DNA of 30,526 nucleotides from an uncultured Clostridia bacterium (GCA_958436475.1 CAUBKG010000022.1:1-30526); one strand, 5' to 3'; numbered from the stretch's first letter, positions 7,641-16,279 are shown. Notes: generated by a model not told the origin, from the letters alone. Numbers and translations are program-made.

Positions 7641-8093
7641 TTATTCTTTCTCCGCCGGTTCAACGACCAAGCGGACGCCTGTGATTTCCAGAACCGTCAC
7701 CAGGGAATCAGCCGGTATTTTCTGCTGATTGCTGCTGACCGCCGACCAAATCTGACCGCTTACCTTTACCTGCCCGCTGCCGGCGATCGGGTCGATTTCC
7801 TCGAGGACCTTTCCCCTCCGGCCGATCAGAAGATCGGAATTGGTTTTTTCTCTTCCGATTTTCAGCACACGGATGGCCACATCCCGCGTGAAAAACAGCA
7901 GGACTATGGAAACGGCAAAGAAGATGACGATTTGCAGCCACATCGGTGCGCCGAGCATGGCGGCGAACATGGTGATAAGCGCCCCAATGGCAAACCATAT
8001 CGTTATAATGCCCAGCGTGGCGGCTTCTACCACCGCGCAGACGACCATAACGATAAACCAGAATACCGGATAGGACATCACGCCAAAAACCAT
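7641..8093 (-). CDS. NfeD-like membrane protein
   Basis: This is a short NfeD family protein of 150 residues, lacking the long-form protease domain. Two to three hydrophobic helices (about 8-70) are followed by a soluble part of OB-fold type from about residue 85 (LIGRRGKVLEEI). In known pairs the NfeD OB domain sits on the stomatin-like ring, and here the partner gene lies directly downstream. The start is ATG 8093, with AAAGGAG eight bases upstream. The leader in front of it carries both a good promoter and a terminator-like hairpin. Confidence 0.9.
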   Translation of the reverse strand: MVFGVMSYPVFWFIVMVVCAVVEAATLGIITIWFAIGALITMFAAMLGAPMWLQIVIFFAVSIVLLFFTRDVAIRVLKIGREKTNSDLLIGRRGKVLEEIDPIAGSGQVKVSGQIWSAVSSNQQKIPADSLVTVLEITGVRLVVEPAEKE

Positions 8094-8187
8094 CTCTTTT
8101 GCTCCTTTTCTCCGCAGAGCATCCCCGCAGCCGAACTCCTGCGGAAGACTCCGGCCGCTGTGAAACCCCTTTGGCTTCTAAAAAACA

Positions 8188-8219
8188 AGGCCGTGATTGG
8201 AAACCACCCCACAGCCTCG
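8188..8219 (-). terminator. terminator-like hairpin in front of nfeD
   Basis: On the minus strand AGGCUGUG (8217-8210) pairs with CACGGCCU (8195-8188), extendable to 10 bp with G-U pairs. It is followed by UGUUUUUU. It could end the phosphatase message, whose stop is at 8341. However, a strong promoter lies between that stop and the hairpin, so it could also attenuate nfeD. Confidence 0.7.
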
Positions 8220-8232
8220 TTTTCCTACATGT

Positions 8233-8261
8233 ATTATACAGGATTTTCCCGGATTTTACAA
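8233..8261 (-). promoter_or_regulatory. promoter upstream of nfeD
   Basis: Read on the minus strand: TTGTAA (8261-8256), 17-base spacer, TATAAT (8238-8233), with TG immediately before the -10. The predicted start near 8226 falls only a few bases before the terminator-like hairpin at 8219-8188. Confidence 0.75.
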
Positions 8262-8340
8262 TACCTTCATCGGGCTAGAAAAGGCCCGCGCTATATTTAT
8301 TCCATGGAAAGATATGCTCCATGAAAAGGCAGTATTCCAT

Positions 8341-9066
8341 TTACAGCTCCAGAACCTGGTTTTCCAAGATCATCTGCGGATTATCAATCAGCATCTGCTC
8401 CAGATAATAACGCGGGATTTCCTGCTCCAGCGTCGGGAGGGCGGCCAGAACGTTATTGTTCCGGCGGCTCAGCGAATGCGCGTCTGTGGAGAGGAAGCTC
8501 ACGACCTCGCTTCTTATGAGATCATGCGCCATGTGCATGGCGTTTCCTCCAAAGGCACCCGTTAGGCTCGCGAGGTTCACCTGGAGAAGGGCGTCCATCC
8601 CCAAGAGCTCATTGATCATGGAAGGGGACCTGTGGAACGACGAATACCGCTCCGCATGCGCGATGATCGGAATAAGCCCCTGCTCTTTAATACATTCCAC
8701 ATACTGCTCCATCTCGTCCGGTGAAAAATGCACGAAGGGCAGCTCCAGCAAAAGGTAGCGGGAACCGGCCAGGGTAAGCCTGACCCATTCCGAAAAGCCG
8801 AACATCTCTTCCGAGGCTGCGACCTCCGCACCGGAATACAACCGGCAGAGAATGCCCTCCGCCTCTATTTCCTCTTTCAATTCTTCGTATTTTTCATCCC
8901 GAAGGGCAAAAAAATCACCGGGATCTGTAAATTCCTGAAAATGGGGAGTTAGAATAATATCTGTGATGTGGTTAATTTCCGCCATTCGGCAAAGCTCCAC
9001 CGCCTCATAGAGGCTTTTCGCTCCATCGTCAATTTCAGGAAGAATATGACAGTGAATATCAACCAT
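8341..9066 (-). CDS. cpsB: CpsB/YwqE-type tyrosine-protein phosphatase (PHP domain)
   Basis: This manganese-dependent phosphatase of the PHP family removes phosphate from the tyrosine cluster of the BY-kinase and so cycles polysaccharide assembly. The 241-residue protein opens with DIHCHILPEIDDGA, the diagnostic CpsB start with metal-binding histidines. It also carries LTPHF, AHAERY and STDAHS, supplying further metal ligands. The start is ATG 9066, since GGGAG lies eight bases before it. The upstream in-frame ATG at 9081 has no ribosome site and would add five residues. It is downstream of the kinase gene, but a terminator at 9096-9127 separates the two, so its expression may be reduced. Confidence 0.92.
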   Translation of the reverse strand: MVDIHCHILPEIDDGAKSLYEAVELCRMAEINHITDIILTPHFQEFTDPGDFFALRDEKYEELKEEIEAEGILCRLYSGAEVAASEEMFGFSEWVRLTLAGSRYLLLELPFVHFSPDEMEQYVECIKEQGLIPIIAHAERYSSFHRSPSMINELLGMDALLQVNLASLTGAFGGNAMHMAHDLIRSEVVSFLSTDAHSLSRRNNNVLAALPTLEQEIPRYYLEQMLIDNPQMILENQVLEL

Positions 9067-9095
9067 AGAGAATTCTCCCATTTTTGTCTTCTTGC

Positions 9096-9127
9096 AAAAA
9101 GCCGCCTGCCTACGGCAAGCGGTTTTT
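9096..9127 (-). terminator. terminator between BY-kinase and phosphatase genes
   Basis: On the minus strand CCGCUUGCC pairs with GGCAGGCGG (9122-9114 with 9110-9102, one G-U pair) around a three-base loop. The stem is flanked by A and U runs (9123-9127 and 9096-9100). It lies after the kinase stop at 9137. Confidence 0.8.
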
Positions 9128-9136
9128 ATGCCTTGC

Positions 9137-10636
9137 TTATTTTACCGATTTATAATACCGATATCCATCCTTTCCCCCATACCGGTAAGCGTAATAGCGG
9201 GAGCCAAACGAGCCGGCATCCGCCGAATTGAACACGCCTCCGATCACCTTTGCAGGGCTGGAGGAAAAATCGTCTATCACATCGTTGATGCTGTCCACAT
9301 CCGAATAATCCTGCTTCATCACGAGTATCGTTGCATCCGCGCGGGTGGCGATTACCAGGGCGTCGGTCACGACTTTGGTAGGAGGCGTATCGATCAGCAC
9401 ATAATCAAACTCTCGTTCCGCTCCCTCAATCACTTCATCCAAAACCGGGGAATTGAGAAGCTCCGCCGCATTTTCGGCGCTGCCTCCGCTCGGGATCACA
9501 AAAATACCGTGCGAGGAAATATACTTGACCGTATCCTTCCAATCGGTTTTTCCATTGATGGCGGAAAGCATTCCGGGGCTGTCGTCCTGCTTGCCGGTGA
9601 GGGTAAGCATAACAGCGGGTTTTCGAAGGTCACAGTCTATTACAATAACCGATTTCCCGTTCTGCGCCAGAGCCATGGCGAGGTTCACGGCGACCGTGGT
9701 TTTTCCTTCGTCCTGATGGGCGCTGGTGATGATATATTTCCGATAGCCTTTCCGGGCTGTGAGATTTTCGATTTTTGTGCGCAGGGATTTATACGCCTCC
9801 ACAAACGGGAAGCTGGCCGAAGCCGAATCGATGAGCAGGCCGCGCATCGGCTGGCTATGCTTCCGCCTCTTTTTCTCTGCGCTGGGGATGGTGGTAAGCA
9901 GCGTGGTGCCGACGAGGGTCTGCACATCCTTCACGCTCTTCAGCGTATGAGAGAACATATCCATGAGGAACACAACGAAGAAACAAACGATCAGCGCCCC
10001 GAAAAAGCCGAGGAGAGGAAAGTATTTCATGGTAGCGGAAGAATCCAGCGTTCCCTCCTTCGGGGTGTTGAGCGTTTCGAGGCGCTCCACCTCCCCCAGC
10101 TGCACGGGAACATATTCGTTCAGGACCTTCAGCGTTTCCTGCGCCACTTGCTTTGAAAGCTTCGGATCGGTCGTGGTGACACGCAGGGAAATAAAGGGCG
10201 TTTGATCCACCGGGCTGATGACAAGGACGTTCTTCAAGCCTCTGGCAGTCAGCTTATGGCCGATACCGGCGGAAATATCGTCCAACACCGCATCGGAATA
10301 CATCAGGTAGCGGACGCTTGCGGTTAGCTTTTCTGCAATGGAAATATCAGAGGAGGTCAGGGCCGAGGGCTGGCCAGGAATCTCGGTAGAAGACTCCGTG
10401 CCCGTACCGGCCTGTGTGCTCGCGGAATTCCGGATGATCAGGCTGAAGGAGGCATAGGAGGTGTACGTATCTTCGTGCGTGATCCATGCCAGCCCGAACA
10501 TCAGGGCCGCAGAAAGCACGCAGATCAGTATGATAAGCCACGCTCGCTTCAGCATCAGACGAAACACGCGGAATATATCGATCGTCGAATCCTCTTCTGC
10601 CATTCCATTTACTTTCCTGCTGTATTCATTTGCCAT
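9137..10636 (-). CDS. fused Wzz-type chain-length regulator and BY-kinase
   Basis: The protein joins a polysaccharide co-polymerase to a bacterial tyrosine kinase in 499 residues. Membrane helices lie near 32-52 and 206-226, bracketing the extracellular Wzz-like part. The kinase has Walker A SAHQDEGKTT (305-314), Walker A' IVIDCD (331-336) and Walker B VLIDTPP (413-419). The C-terminus carries seven tyrosines within residues 481-495, the autophosphorylation cluster. E280 to R286 resembles the oligomerisation motif. Its role is to control polymer length and export together with the EpsG-like polymerase, countered by the CpsB phosphatase. In most Firmicutes these two domains are separate proteins (CpsC and CpsD). 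The start is ATG 10636, with AAAGGAGGGG nine bases upstream, and its own promoter lies at 10792-10820. Confidence 0.92.
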   Translation of the reverse strand: MANEYSRKVNGMAEEDSTIDIFRVFRLMLKRAWLIILICVLSAALMFGLAWITHEDTYTSYASFSLIIRNSASTQAGTGTESSTEIPGQPSALTSSDISIAEKLTASVRYLMYSDAVLDDISAGIGHKLTARGLKNVLVISPVDQTPFISLRVTTTDPKLSKQVAQETLKVLNEYVPVQLGEVERLETLNTPKEGTLDSSATMKYFPLLGFFGALIVCFFVVFLMDMFSHTLKSVKDVQTLVGTTLLTTIPSAEKKRRKHSQPMRGLLIDSASASFPFVEAYKSLRTKIENLTARKGYRKYIITSAHQDEGKTTVAVNLAMALAQNGKSVIVIDCDLRKPAVMLTLTGKQDDSPGMLSAINGKTDWKDTVKYISSHGIFVIPSGGSAENAAELLNSPVLDEVIEGAEREFDYVLIDTPPTKVVTDALVIATRADATILVMKQDYSDVDSINDVIDDFSSSPAKVIGGVFNSADAGSFGSRYYAYRYGGKDGYRYYKSVK

Positions 10637-10791
10637 GTGGTGGGGCCCCTCCTTTTATCTTCATCAGGCGGCCGCAGCAAACCATTTTCATCCCGAAGCC
10701 GGAGCATGATCCCGCTTCGCTATAAAACTTTCCTTCCATGCGCACGTGCCGTTTTCAACTGCGCATCGCACTGCGTTAAGCAACCGTTTTT

Positions 10792-10820
10792 ATTATATCG
10801 GATAGGCGCAAAAAGCGCAA
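10792..10820 (-). promoter_or_regulatory. promoter of the BY-kinase gene
   Basis: On the minus strand TTGCGC (10820-10815) is followed by a 17-base spacer and a perfect TATAAT (10797-10792). The leader to the ATG at 10636 would be about 150 bases. It lies in the 210-base gap after the GT2 gene, so the kinase can be expressed apart from the glycosyltransferases. Confidence 0.8.
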
Positions 10821-10846
10821 ACCTTTTTCCTTGAACCTCTCTAATT

Positions 10847-11905
10847 TTATGGAATTTTTAGGAATTTCTTGACTTCTTTTTTCATGTTTAGAATGACCGA
10901 TTCCCTTTTGGAAATACGGATCGCCCGTTTCCACTCTCCCCCATATACAAAAGAAATGGCCGGAGCACAAGAGATTCCAAGCGCCTGCGCCTTCTCCACG
11001 TTGGCGCGAAATTCCGGCATCTGCGAAATTTTATGAAGCCTTTCTATTCGCTGCTCCTTCGTGCAGCCGTTTTTCGCGACCCCCTCCATAAAAAGGGCAT
11101 GGCCGACATAATACAGGTACCAGCGGAGCACCGCTTCCTCCAGGTCTCCCCTTCCGGGCAGGCAGGCGGCGATCGCCTCCATCTTCTCCCTGTACAGCCG
11201 GTTGGCTACGGATACGGTATCGGGCCGGTATTTCATGCTGTTGGAAGCGCTGTGGCGGCGGAAGTAATACGGGGTGCGCGCAAGATAGGAAGCGCACTCC
11301 ACCTGCGAAAAAAGGCGGAGGGCAAAAACGGAATCCTGCATCAGGTGCATTTCCTTCGGGGACGTAATTTCTTTCTCCAAAAGCACCGACCGGCGGTACA
11401 GCTTGTTCCAGGCAAACGAATGCAGGCGGCCCCGGATGTTTTCCGCGAGGAACGTATCCTGCACCTCGCTTCCGCGGTAAGCCCGCTCCTCCAAAAAGTG
11501 ATACAAAACCGGGACCCGGGCGCCGGTATCCTCATAGCACTCCTGAAAGCCGCATACCACCACATCCGCATCCGTTTCCCGGGCGCGGCGGTACAGGCTT
11601 TCAAAAAAATCGGGCTCATACCAGTCGTCCGGGTCGGCAAAGCCGACGTATTCCCCGCGCGCTTCCCTCACTCCGAGGTTGCGGGAATCGGCAAGCCCCG
11701 AATTCTCCTTATGGATGACGCGGATGCGGCTGTCTTTCCTCGCATATTCCTCGATGATCCTGCCGCAGGCGTCTTTGCTGCCGTCGTCGATCAGCAGGAA
11801 TTCAAGCCCCTCCCCGGTCTGCCGGAGAAGGCTTTCGATGCTTTCATGGATATACGCTTCCACCTGATAGATGCTTACAATCACCGATATTTTGATTTCT
11901 TCCAC
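10847..11905 (-). CDS. glycosyltransferase family 2
   Basis: This is a GT-A fold enzyme that adds one sugar to the growing polysaccharide repeat on the inner membrane face. The 352-residue protein begins with the family opening ISVIVSIYQVEAYIHESIESLL. It has the nucleotide-binding LIDDGS (38-43), ENSGLADSRN, and the metal-binding DPDD (91-94). The C-terminal third has no signature that fixes the donor sugar. The start is GTG at 11905, chosen because AGGAG lies six bases upstream and the protein begins exactly at the first beta strand. It is 16 bases after the acyltransferase gene, so the two are co-transcribed. Confidence 0.9.
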   Translation of the reverse strand: MEEIKISVIVSIYQVEAYIHESIESLLRQTGEGLEFLLIDDGSKDACGRIIEEYARKDSRIRVIHKENSGLADSRNLGVREARGEYVGFADPDDWYEPDFFESLYRRARETDADVVVCGFQECYEDTGARVPVLYHFLEERAYRGSEVQDTFLAENIRGRLHSFAWNKLYRRSVLLEKEITSPKEMHLMQDSVFALRLFSQVECASYLARTPYYFRRHSASNSMKYRPDTVSVANRLYREKMEAIAACLPGRGDLEEAVLRWYLYYVGHALFMEGVAKNGCTKEQRIERLHKISQMPEFRANVEKAQALGISCAPAISFVYGGEWKRAIRISKRESVILNMKKEVKKFLKIP

Positions 11906-11921
11906 TGTTTTCTCCTGCTTT

Positions 11922-12479
11922 TTATCTCACATACCCGTCTGTATCAGACAGGGCGTTTTTCATTTCTTCCCGCTTTTCCACCGTGAACTCCCGGTGGGTC
12001 ACCACATAATCCTCTTCGAATACCGGGCGCTCCCGCAGCAGGCGCTCCTGCTTTTCACGGAAGGCGTCCATCGTGCCGATCACCCTCGCGGGATTGCCTA
12101 CGGCCACGCTGTTGCCCGGGATGCTTTTCGAGACGACGCTCCCCGCGCCGACAACGACATTGTCCCCGATCGTGACCCCCGGCAGGATAATGCTCCCCGC
12201 GCCGATAAACACGTTGTTACCCACACGGATGCGCCCGATGCGCGTATAGCCCGTGAGCCGCTTGGTGCTTGCATCATGCGCCAGAAAGGTGACATGGGGG
12301 GCCACGGTGACGTCGTCTCCCAGCTGGATGAGGTGGCAGTGATAGTAATCGAAATCGCTTCCGCCCATCAGCGCGCAGTTTTTGCCCATGCGCATTCCGG
12401 CTTTTTGCAGCATCTCGCGGCTGTATTGGCCGCGGAACCACAATTTTATGCGGTTTTTAAAGGCTCTTATCAGTTGCAT
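11922..12479 (-). CDS. hexapeptide-repeat acyltransferase of the polysaccharide locus
   Basis: This left-handed beta-helix transferase probably O-acetylates a sugar of the polymer. The 185-residue protein shows several hexapeptide units in its second half (VGNNVFIGAGSIILPG, IGDNVVVGAGSVV) and ends the helix with VAVGNPARVIG, typical of the NodL/WbbJ/CatB group. The start is ATG 12479, because CGGAGG sits directly upstream with normal spacing. A longer frame reaches back to 12515 but overlaps the stop region of the preceding gene and lacks a site. Donor (probably acetyl-CoA) and acceptor are inferred only from context. Confidence 0.88.
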   Translation of the reverse strand: MQLIRAFKNRIKLWFRGQYSREMLQKAGMRMGKNCALMGGSDFDYYHCHLIQLGDDVTVAPHVTFLAHDASTKRLTGYTRIGRIRVGNNVFIGAGSIILPGVTIGDNVVVGAGSVVSKSIPGNSVAVGNPARVIGTMDAFREKQERLLRERPVFEEDYVVTHREFTVEKREEMKNALSDTDGYVR

Positions 12480-12492
12480 GGCAACCTCCGAT

Positions 12493-13716
12493 TTACTTTT
12501 TATCAAGATAAGCATACAGCTTTTTGATTTCGTCCCGGTTTCCGTAATCCCGGCCCGCCGCGCATTCCGAAAGGGAACGGCAAACCTCCGGATGATCGAT
12601 CAGATACGCGACTCCATCGGCAATCCCCTCGGGGGCGAGCGGCGTGATATAACCATCCGCCCCGTTTTCCACCTGGCTCCCGGCCGTGCCGAAGTTCGTG
12701 ATGAGCACCGGCCGCGCTAAAATCTGCGCTTCCCTCACGGTGACGGCCTTTCCCTCATAGCGGGACGGCTGTGCATAAATATCGCACGCTTTCATATACG
12801 GGTAAGGGTTTAGCTTCTTTCCGAGCAGGAAAAAAGCGCCTTCCACACGATGCTCCTCGATCAGCGCGCGCAGGGATTTCTCCTTTTCCCCATAGCCGAC
12901 AACATACCATCGGATGCGGTAACCGCGGTCGAGCAGGAGCCGGCAGGCGCGGATAGCCTCATCGAAGCCTTTAGGGTAAGAAAGCCTGCCCACGGATACG
13001 ATATTGGTGACCCCCTCTTCACGGGGGAGCTCCCGGGATACATCCTGCAGCTCCGACTGCCGGCGGACAAAACCGGGGTCGAGCAGGTTTTCCACGACAC
13101 AGAGCCTGTCTGCCAGATGTGGATAAAGCCCCGCAAACGATTTCCGGCACTCCTCCGACACAGCGACGATGCGGTCGAACCGGCTCCATACACGCTCGTC
13201 CTTTTTATAATCGAGATAGGTGCCGGAATAATCCGTGTGGATCCACGCGAGCTTTCTTTTGGCATGGACCCTATCTGCCACACAGTGGTGCGGCCATACA
13301 AAGCTGATGGCGGCGTCATATTCCCCGGGTATTTCCGGAAGGGCCCCGCTCGTGCACTCCCGCAGGCACTGCACGGAATAAAAGCCCGCGTCTCCTCCCA
13401 GGGGAATGCGGCCCTGCTTCCAGGCGCGCTGAAACCGGAAACGGGCCTGGAGCTTGCCGAAAGCAATACGGAAGCGGCCGCCTCGGAGCGCCTCCTTGAG
13501 GGGGCCGCTCACTGCCTTATATTTCTTGTTTTCCGGCAGCAGGCGCACCTGCGGGGGCAGCATGGGGAGAAAATCTCCCGTGTGGGAATACAAAAACAAA
13601 TCCACATCATAGCGGTTATAATCCAGCGCTTCCAAAAGGGAAATCAGGCTGCGCTCCACGCCGCCGATATTCATATCATGTGAAACGATCAATAGTTTCG
13701 TCTTTTCCGTATTCAT
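12493..13716 (-). CDS. glycosyltransferase family 4 (GT-B)
   Basis: This GT-B fold enzyme of 407 residues transfers a sugar to the lipid-linked repeat unit. Its N-terminal domain starts with LLIVSHDMNIGGVERSLISLLE, where GGVE is the acceptor-side glycine loop. Its C-terminal domain has NIVSVGRLSYPKGFDEAI and the donor-site E-x7-E pattern in RYEGKAVTVREAQ. The start is ATG 13716; AGGGAT is close upstream, a somewhat tight site. It is 13 bases before the acyltransferase gene. The sugar specificity cannot be read from the sequence. Confidence 0.9.
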   Translation of the reverse strand: MNTEKTKLLIVSHDMNIGGVERSLISLLEALDYNRYDVDLFLYSHTGDFLPMLPPQVRLLPENKKYKAVSGPLKEALRGGRFRIAFGKLQARFRFQRAWKQGRIPLGGDAGFYSVQCLRECTSGALPEIPGEYDAAISFVWPHHCVADRVHAKRKLAWIHTDYSGTYLDYKKDERVWSRFDRIVAVSEECRKSFAGLYPHLADRLCVVENLLDPGFVRRQSELQDVSRELPREEGVTNIVSVGRLSYPKGFDEAIRACRLLLDRGYRIRWYVVGYGEKEKSLRALIEEHRVEGAFFLLGKKLNPYPYMKACDIYAQPSRYEGKAVTVREAQILARPVLITNFGTAGSQVENGADGYITPLAPEGIADGVAYLIDHPEVCRSLSECAAGRDYGNRDEIKKLYAYLDKK

Positions 13717-13830
13717 CCTATCCCTGTAATCCTTCTTTTATAGAAATGATAGCTGCGGCCGAACGCGGCCGCGCGCAGATATTATGGCCGGGAAACCACA
13801 TACAGCGAATGCAATGGCGGCGCAATCAGC

Positions 13831-14967
13831 TCAGGCTCTCATGATTCTGGTGTAGATCCATTCCGTATAAATTCCCAGGAAGTCGCTTTCATAGGTATAA
13901 GCGAACCAGAAGCCCTGAAAAGCGCCGTAGGCCACAAATAAAATCGTGGTTACGAGGTACATCACCTTTTTGGTCCGCCCCTCGAAGGATTTCGAAATAA
14001 TCAGCGGAACGAGAAGCGCGTTAAAGGGGATGGTGTAAAACGCAAGCCGGGCCACCAGCCAGTTATAGGTGGACACCAGCAGGATGAGAAAATTCATGAT
14101 AGACATATTAACGATAATATCGCTCTGCGGCCAGAAATCATGCAGCCGCCGGCGCGAAAGATATGCAAGCGCCATGGGTACCGCGGCGATGAGGACACGG
14201 ATATAGTTGGAGCCGCCGCCGGCAGACGATTCGAGCAAATCCCCGGTATACTTGGAATATGCCGTATCGGAAAGCATATCCGCAAGCTGGGGCAGCACGA
14301 GCGGGAATACCGTGAACAAGCCTACGCCAATCACCAGCAGAGCCGAGGTTCCGAGGCTCCATGCCCTGCGGTGGACCAGGAAATAAATCGGGATCATAAA
14401 AATAGCCGACGAGTGGATGGCGGATGCGAACAGGACCAAGATAAAATACTTGGCCCAATTGCCGTTGAGCAGCCATTTGATCCCCGCAAAAATAATGGCC
14501 GAAGCCAAAAACTGGCGGATGCCGTTGAGCGCGAACATATAGAAATCGTAACAGAAAAAGATGACGACGCCCATCTCAAAATAATCGGTATATTTCCAAA
14601 TGGTCCGGATGAATAAAAAGCAGGTGATGATCGACGTGGCCATGGTAAACATGACGGGATTCATGCTGATGGTTTTTAGGATGACCGTAAACACCGAATA
14701 AGCCGGTTCTTTCAAATGCAGGGCATGATCGATCGAGTGCCAAAAGCCGGTCTCCAGCGGGATTTTATAATAGTAAAGATAAATCCCCGTATCCCCCACG
14801 CCGCCGCTGCGGAAGCCCGCCACAAGCGAAAACAGGAGGGCAACGAGAAAATACCCGAACCAGCGCGAGCGTTCGTAAAACGGGCCTTCCCGGCAGGGTA
14901 CGGGGAATTTCCTGGCGATATAGGCCATGATAAAGCAGACGATGAAGACTGCAAAGTATATTTCCAT
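13831..14967 (-). CDS. EpsG-family polysaccharide polymerase (Wzy-like)
   Basis: This is a multi-pass membrane protein of 378 residues with about ten hydrophobic helices. The features FRSGGVGDTGIYLYYY near residue 50 and NGIRQFLASAIIFAG near 150 are typical of the EpsG/Wzy-like family that joins repeat units on the outer membrane face. The start is ATG 14967, preceded by AAAGG and AAGGAAG. It is the only polymerase candidate in the locus. A terminator separates it from the upstream GT4 gene, and no strong promoter was found in the 100-base gap, so read-through is probably needed. Confidence 0.86.
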   Translation of the reverse strand: MEIYFAVFIVCFIMAYIARKFPVPCREGPFYERSRWFGYFLVALLFSLVAGFRSGGVGDTGIYLYYYKIPLETGFWHSIDHALHLKEPAYSVFTVILKTISMNPVMFTMATSIITCFLFIRTIWKYTDYFEMGVVIFFCYDFYMFALNGIRQFLASAIIFAGIKWLLNGNWAKYFILVLFASAIHSSAIFMIPIYFLVHRRAWSLGTSALLVIGVGLFTVFPLVLPQLADMLSDTAYSKYTGDLLESSAGGGSNYIRVLIAAVPMALAYLSRRRLHDFWPQSDIIVNMSIMNFLILLVSTYNWLVARLAFYTIPFNALLVPLIISKSFEGRTKKVMYLVTTILFVAYGAFQGFWFAYTYESDFLGIYTEWIYTRIMRA

Positions 14968-15024
14968 GCTTCCTTTACCTTTCCGCGTTTTCTGGAATTT
15001 TCTTCAAGAGGTTTGAAACGCAGG

Positions 15025-15066
15025 AAAAAAGCAGCCTTAGAGGGCGTTCTCCCAAAAGGTTGCTTT
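15025..15066 (-). terminator. terminator-like hairpin after the first GT4 gene
   Basis: GCAGCCTT (15031-15038) and AAGGTTGC (15056-15063) form an 8-bp arm with one imperfect pair. It is flanked by a T-run (15064-15069, overlapping the GT4 stop) and an A-run (15025-15030) that becomes a six-U tract on the minus strand. It lies within the polysaccharide locus and may act as a partial terminator. Confidence 0.65.
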
Positions 15067-15067
15067 T

Positions 15068-16279
15068 TTATTTTACAGTTGCCGCCAACTGATTGGTATT
15101 TATCGTTTTTTCCTCCGGCCCGGCAGGCGCCAATACGGGAGCCTTTGCCGGCAGGTGTTTGCCCGCGCGCTCCAGCTGCTCCGCATAGATTTCCCACATG
15201 CGGGCTTTTACCTGGCTCATCTCATACTGCCCAATGAGGCCGAGGCTCCTTTTACCCATCTGCTGGGCCTCTTCCCTGTGCTCGAACATATAACGGATGC
15301 ATTGCGCGGTTCTCATATCGTCGTTACAGGGAAAAAGAAGGCCGTTCTTTCCATCCTCGATCAAATCCACGTTACCGCGGATGCGGGAAGCAATGATCGG
15401 CACGCCGAAGCTCATGGCCTCCATCATCGCCTTGGAAAGGCCCTCGCGGTAAGAGGGCATGGCAAACAGGTCGGCCGCTTTCAGAATGCCATACACATCC
15501 GTGCGGAAGCCCGGCAGATAGAGCTGCACACCTTTTTCCTGCGCCAAACCAGCCAGCTTTTCATCGTTATAGCCAATGCCGCAAACAAGGTAATGGATAT
15601 GGCTGCGCATCTCCTCGGGCAGGAGGGCGATTGCACGAATGACCTGCGACTGGTTTTTATTATAATTCAATTCGCCGAAAGAAACAATCAAATAATCCTC
15701 TTTTGGGATATTGAATTCCCCGCGGACTGGGGAAACGGGGATATGAGCGGTTTCGATCGAAGGGACCCCCACCCCCGGCACCTTATAGACCTTGCCGTTT
15801 CTCTTCAGCTTAAACTGCTGCGCCGCACGGTAATCCTCTTCATTGATGGTGATGAGCCCGTCGGTCCAGACGGCGGCTTTCTTTTCCGCGCCCTTATAGA
15901 TGAGACGCGCCTTAAAGGAAGCGCCCTCATAGAAATGGAAGCCGTGCGCCATATAAATGACCGGGGCCACATGGTGCGCGGCAGCCGCGCGCCGGGCGAT
16001 ACAGGAAGCAATCGGCGTTTGGCAATGGATAATATCGAACGTCTCTTCCGAAAGGAGGCGGTCGAGCTGCCGGTAGGCCTCCAGCGTGCTGCGGCTGAAG
16101 GGATTGCGGCTGAAATCGATCTGATGCTTGATGAGCGTTTCGTCTTCCACATCGGAAAGCTCTTCTTTGAAATTGGCGGCGATATGTACTTCAAAGCCCA
16201 TTTCCTGAAGGACCTTTACATTGCTTTCACCGAACTGCCAAATGAACCTGCCGATGGTGGACACCACCAGTGCCTTCAT
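15068..16279 (-). CDS. glycosyltransferase family 4, first gene of the polysaccharide locus
   Basis: This GT-B enzyme of 403 residues resembles capsule and teichuronic acid glycosyltransferases. The N-terminus MKALVVSTIGRFIWQFGESNV and the mid-protein histidine region (MAHGFHFYEGA) fit that group. The donor-site motif REGLSKAMMEAMSFGVPIIAS contains the paired glutamates. The start is ATG 16279: GGGGGTGG lies upstream and the frame upstream adds only a Gly-rich tail. It directly follows the strong promoter at 16340-16368, so it opens the locus. The C-terminus (about 25 residues, Ala/Pro rich) looks like a loose extension. Confidence 0.9.
   Translation of the reverse strand: MKALVVSTIGRFIWQFGESNVKVLQEMGFEVHIAANFKEELSDVEDETLIKHQIDFSRNPFSRSTLEAYRQLDRLLSEETFDIIHCQTPIASCIARRAAAAHHVAPVIYMAHGFHFYEGASFKARLIYKGAEKKAAVWTDGLITINEEDYRAAQQFKLKRNGKVYKVPGVGVPSIETAHIPVSPVRGEFNIPKEDYLIVSFGELNYNKNQSQVIRAIALLPEEMRSHIHYLVCGIGYNDEKLAGLAQEKGVQLYLPGFRTDVYGILKAADLFAMPSYREGLSKAMMEAMSFGVPIIASRIRGNVDLIEDGKNGLLFPCNDDMRTAQCIRYMFEHREEAQQMGKRSLGLIGQYEMSQVKARMWEIYAEQLERAGKHLPAKAPVLAPAGPEEKTINTNQLAATVK

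Noticed and set aside
9066..9081. Upstream ATG for the phosphatase at 9081
   Set aside because: No ribosome site in front of it, while the ATG at 9066 has GGGAG at normal spacing and gives the standard CpsB N-terminus.
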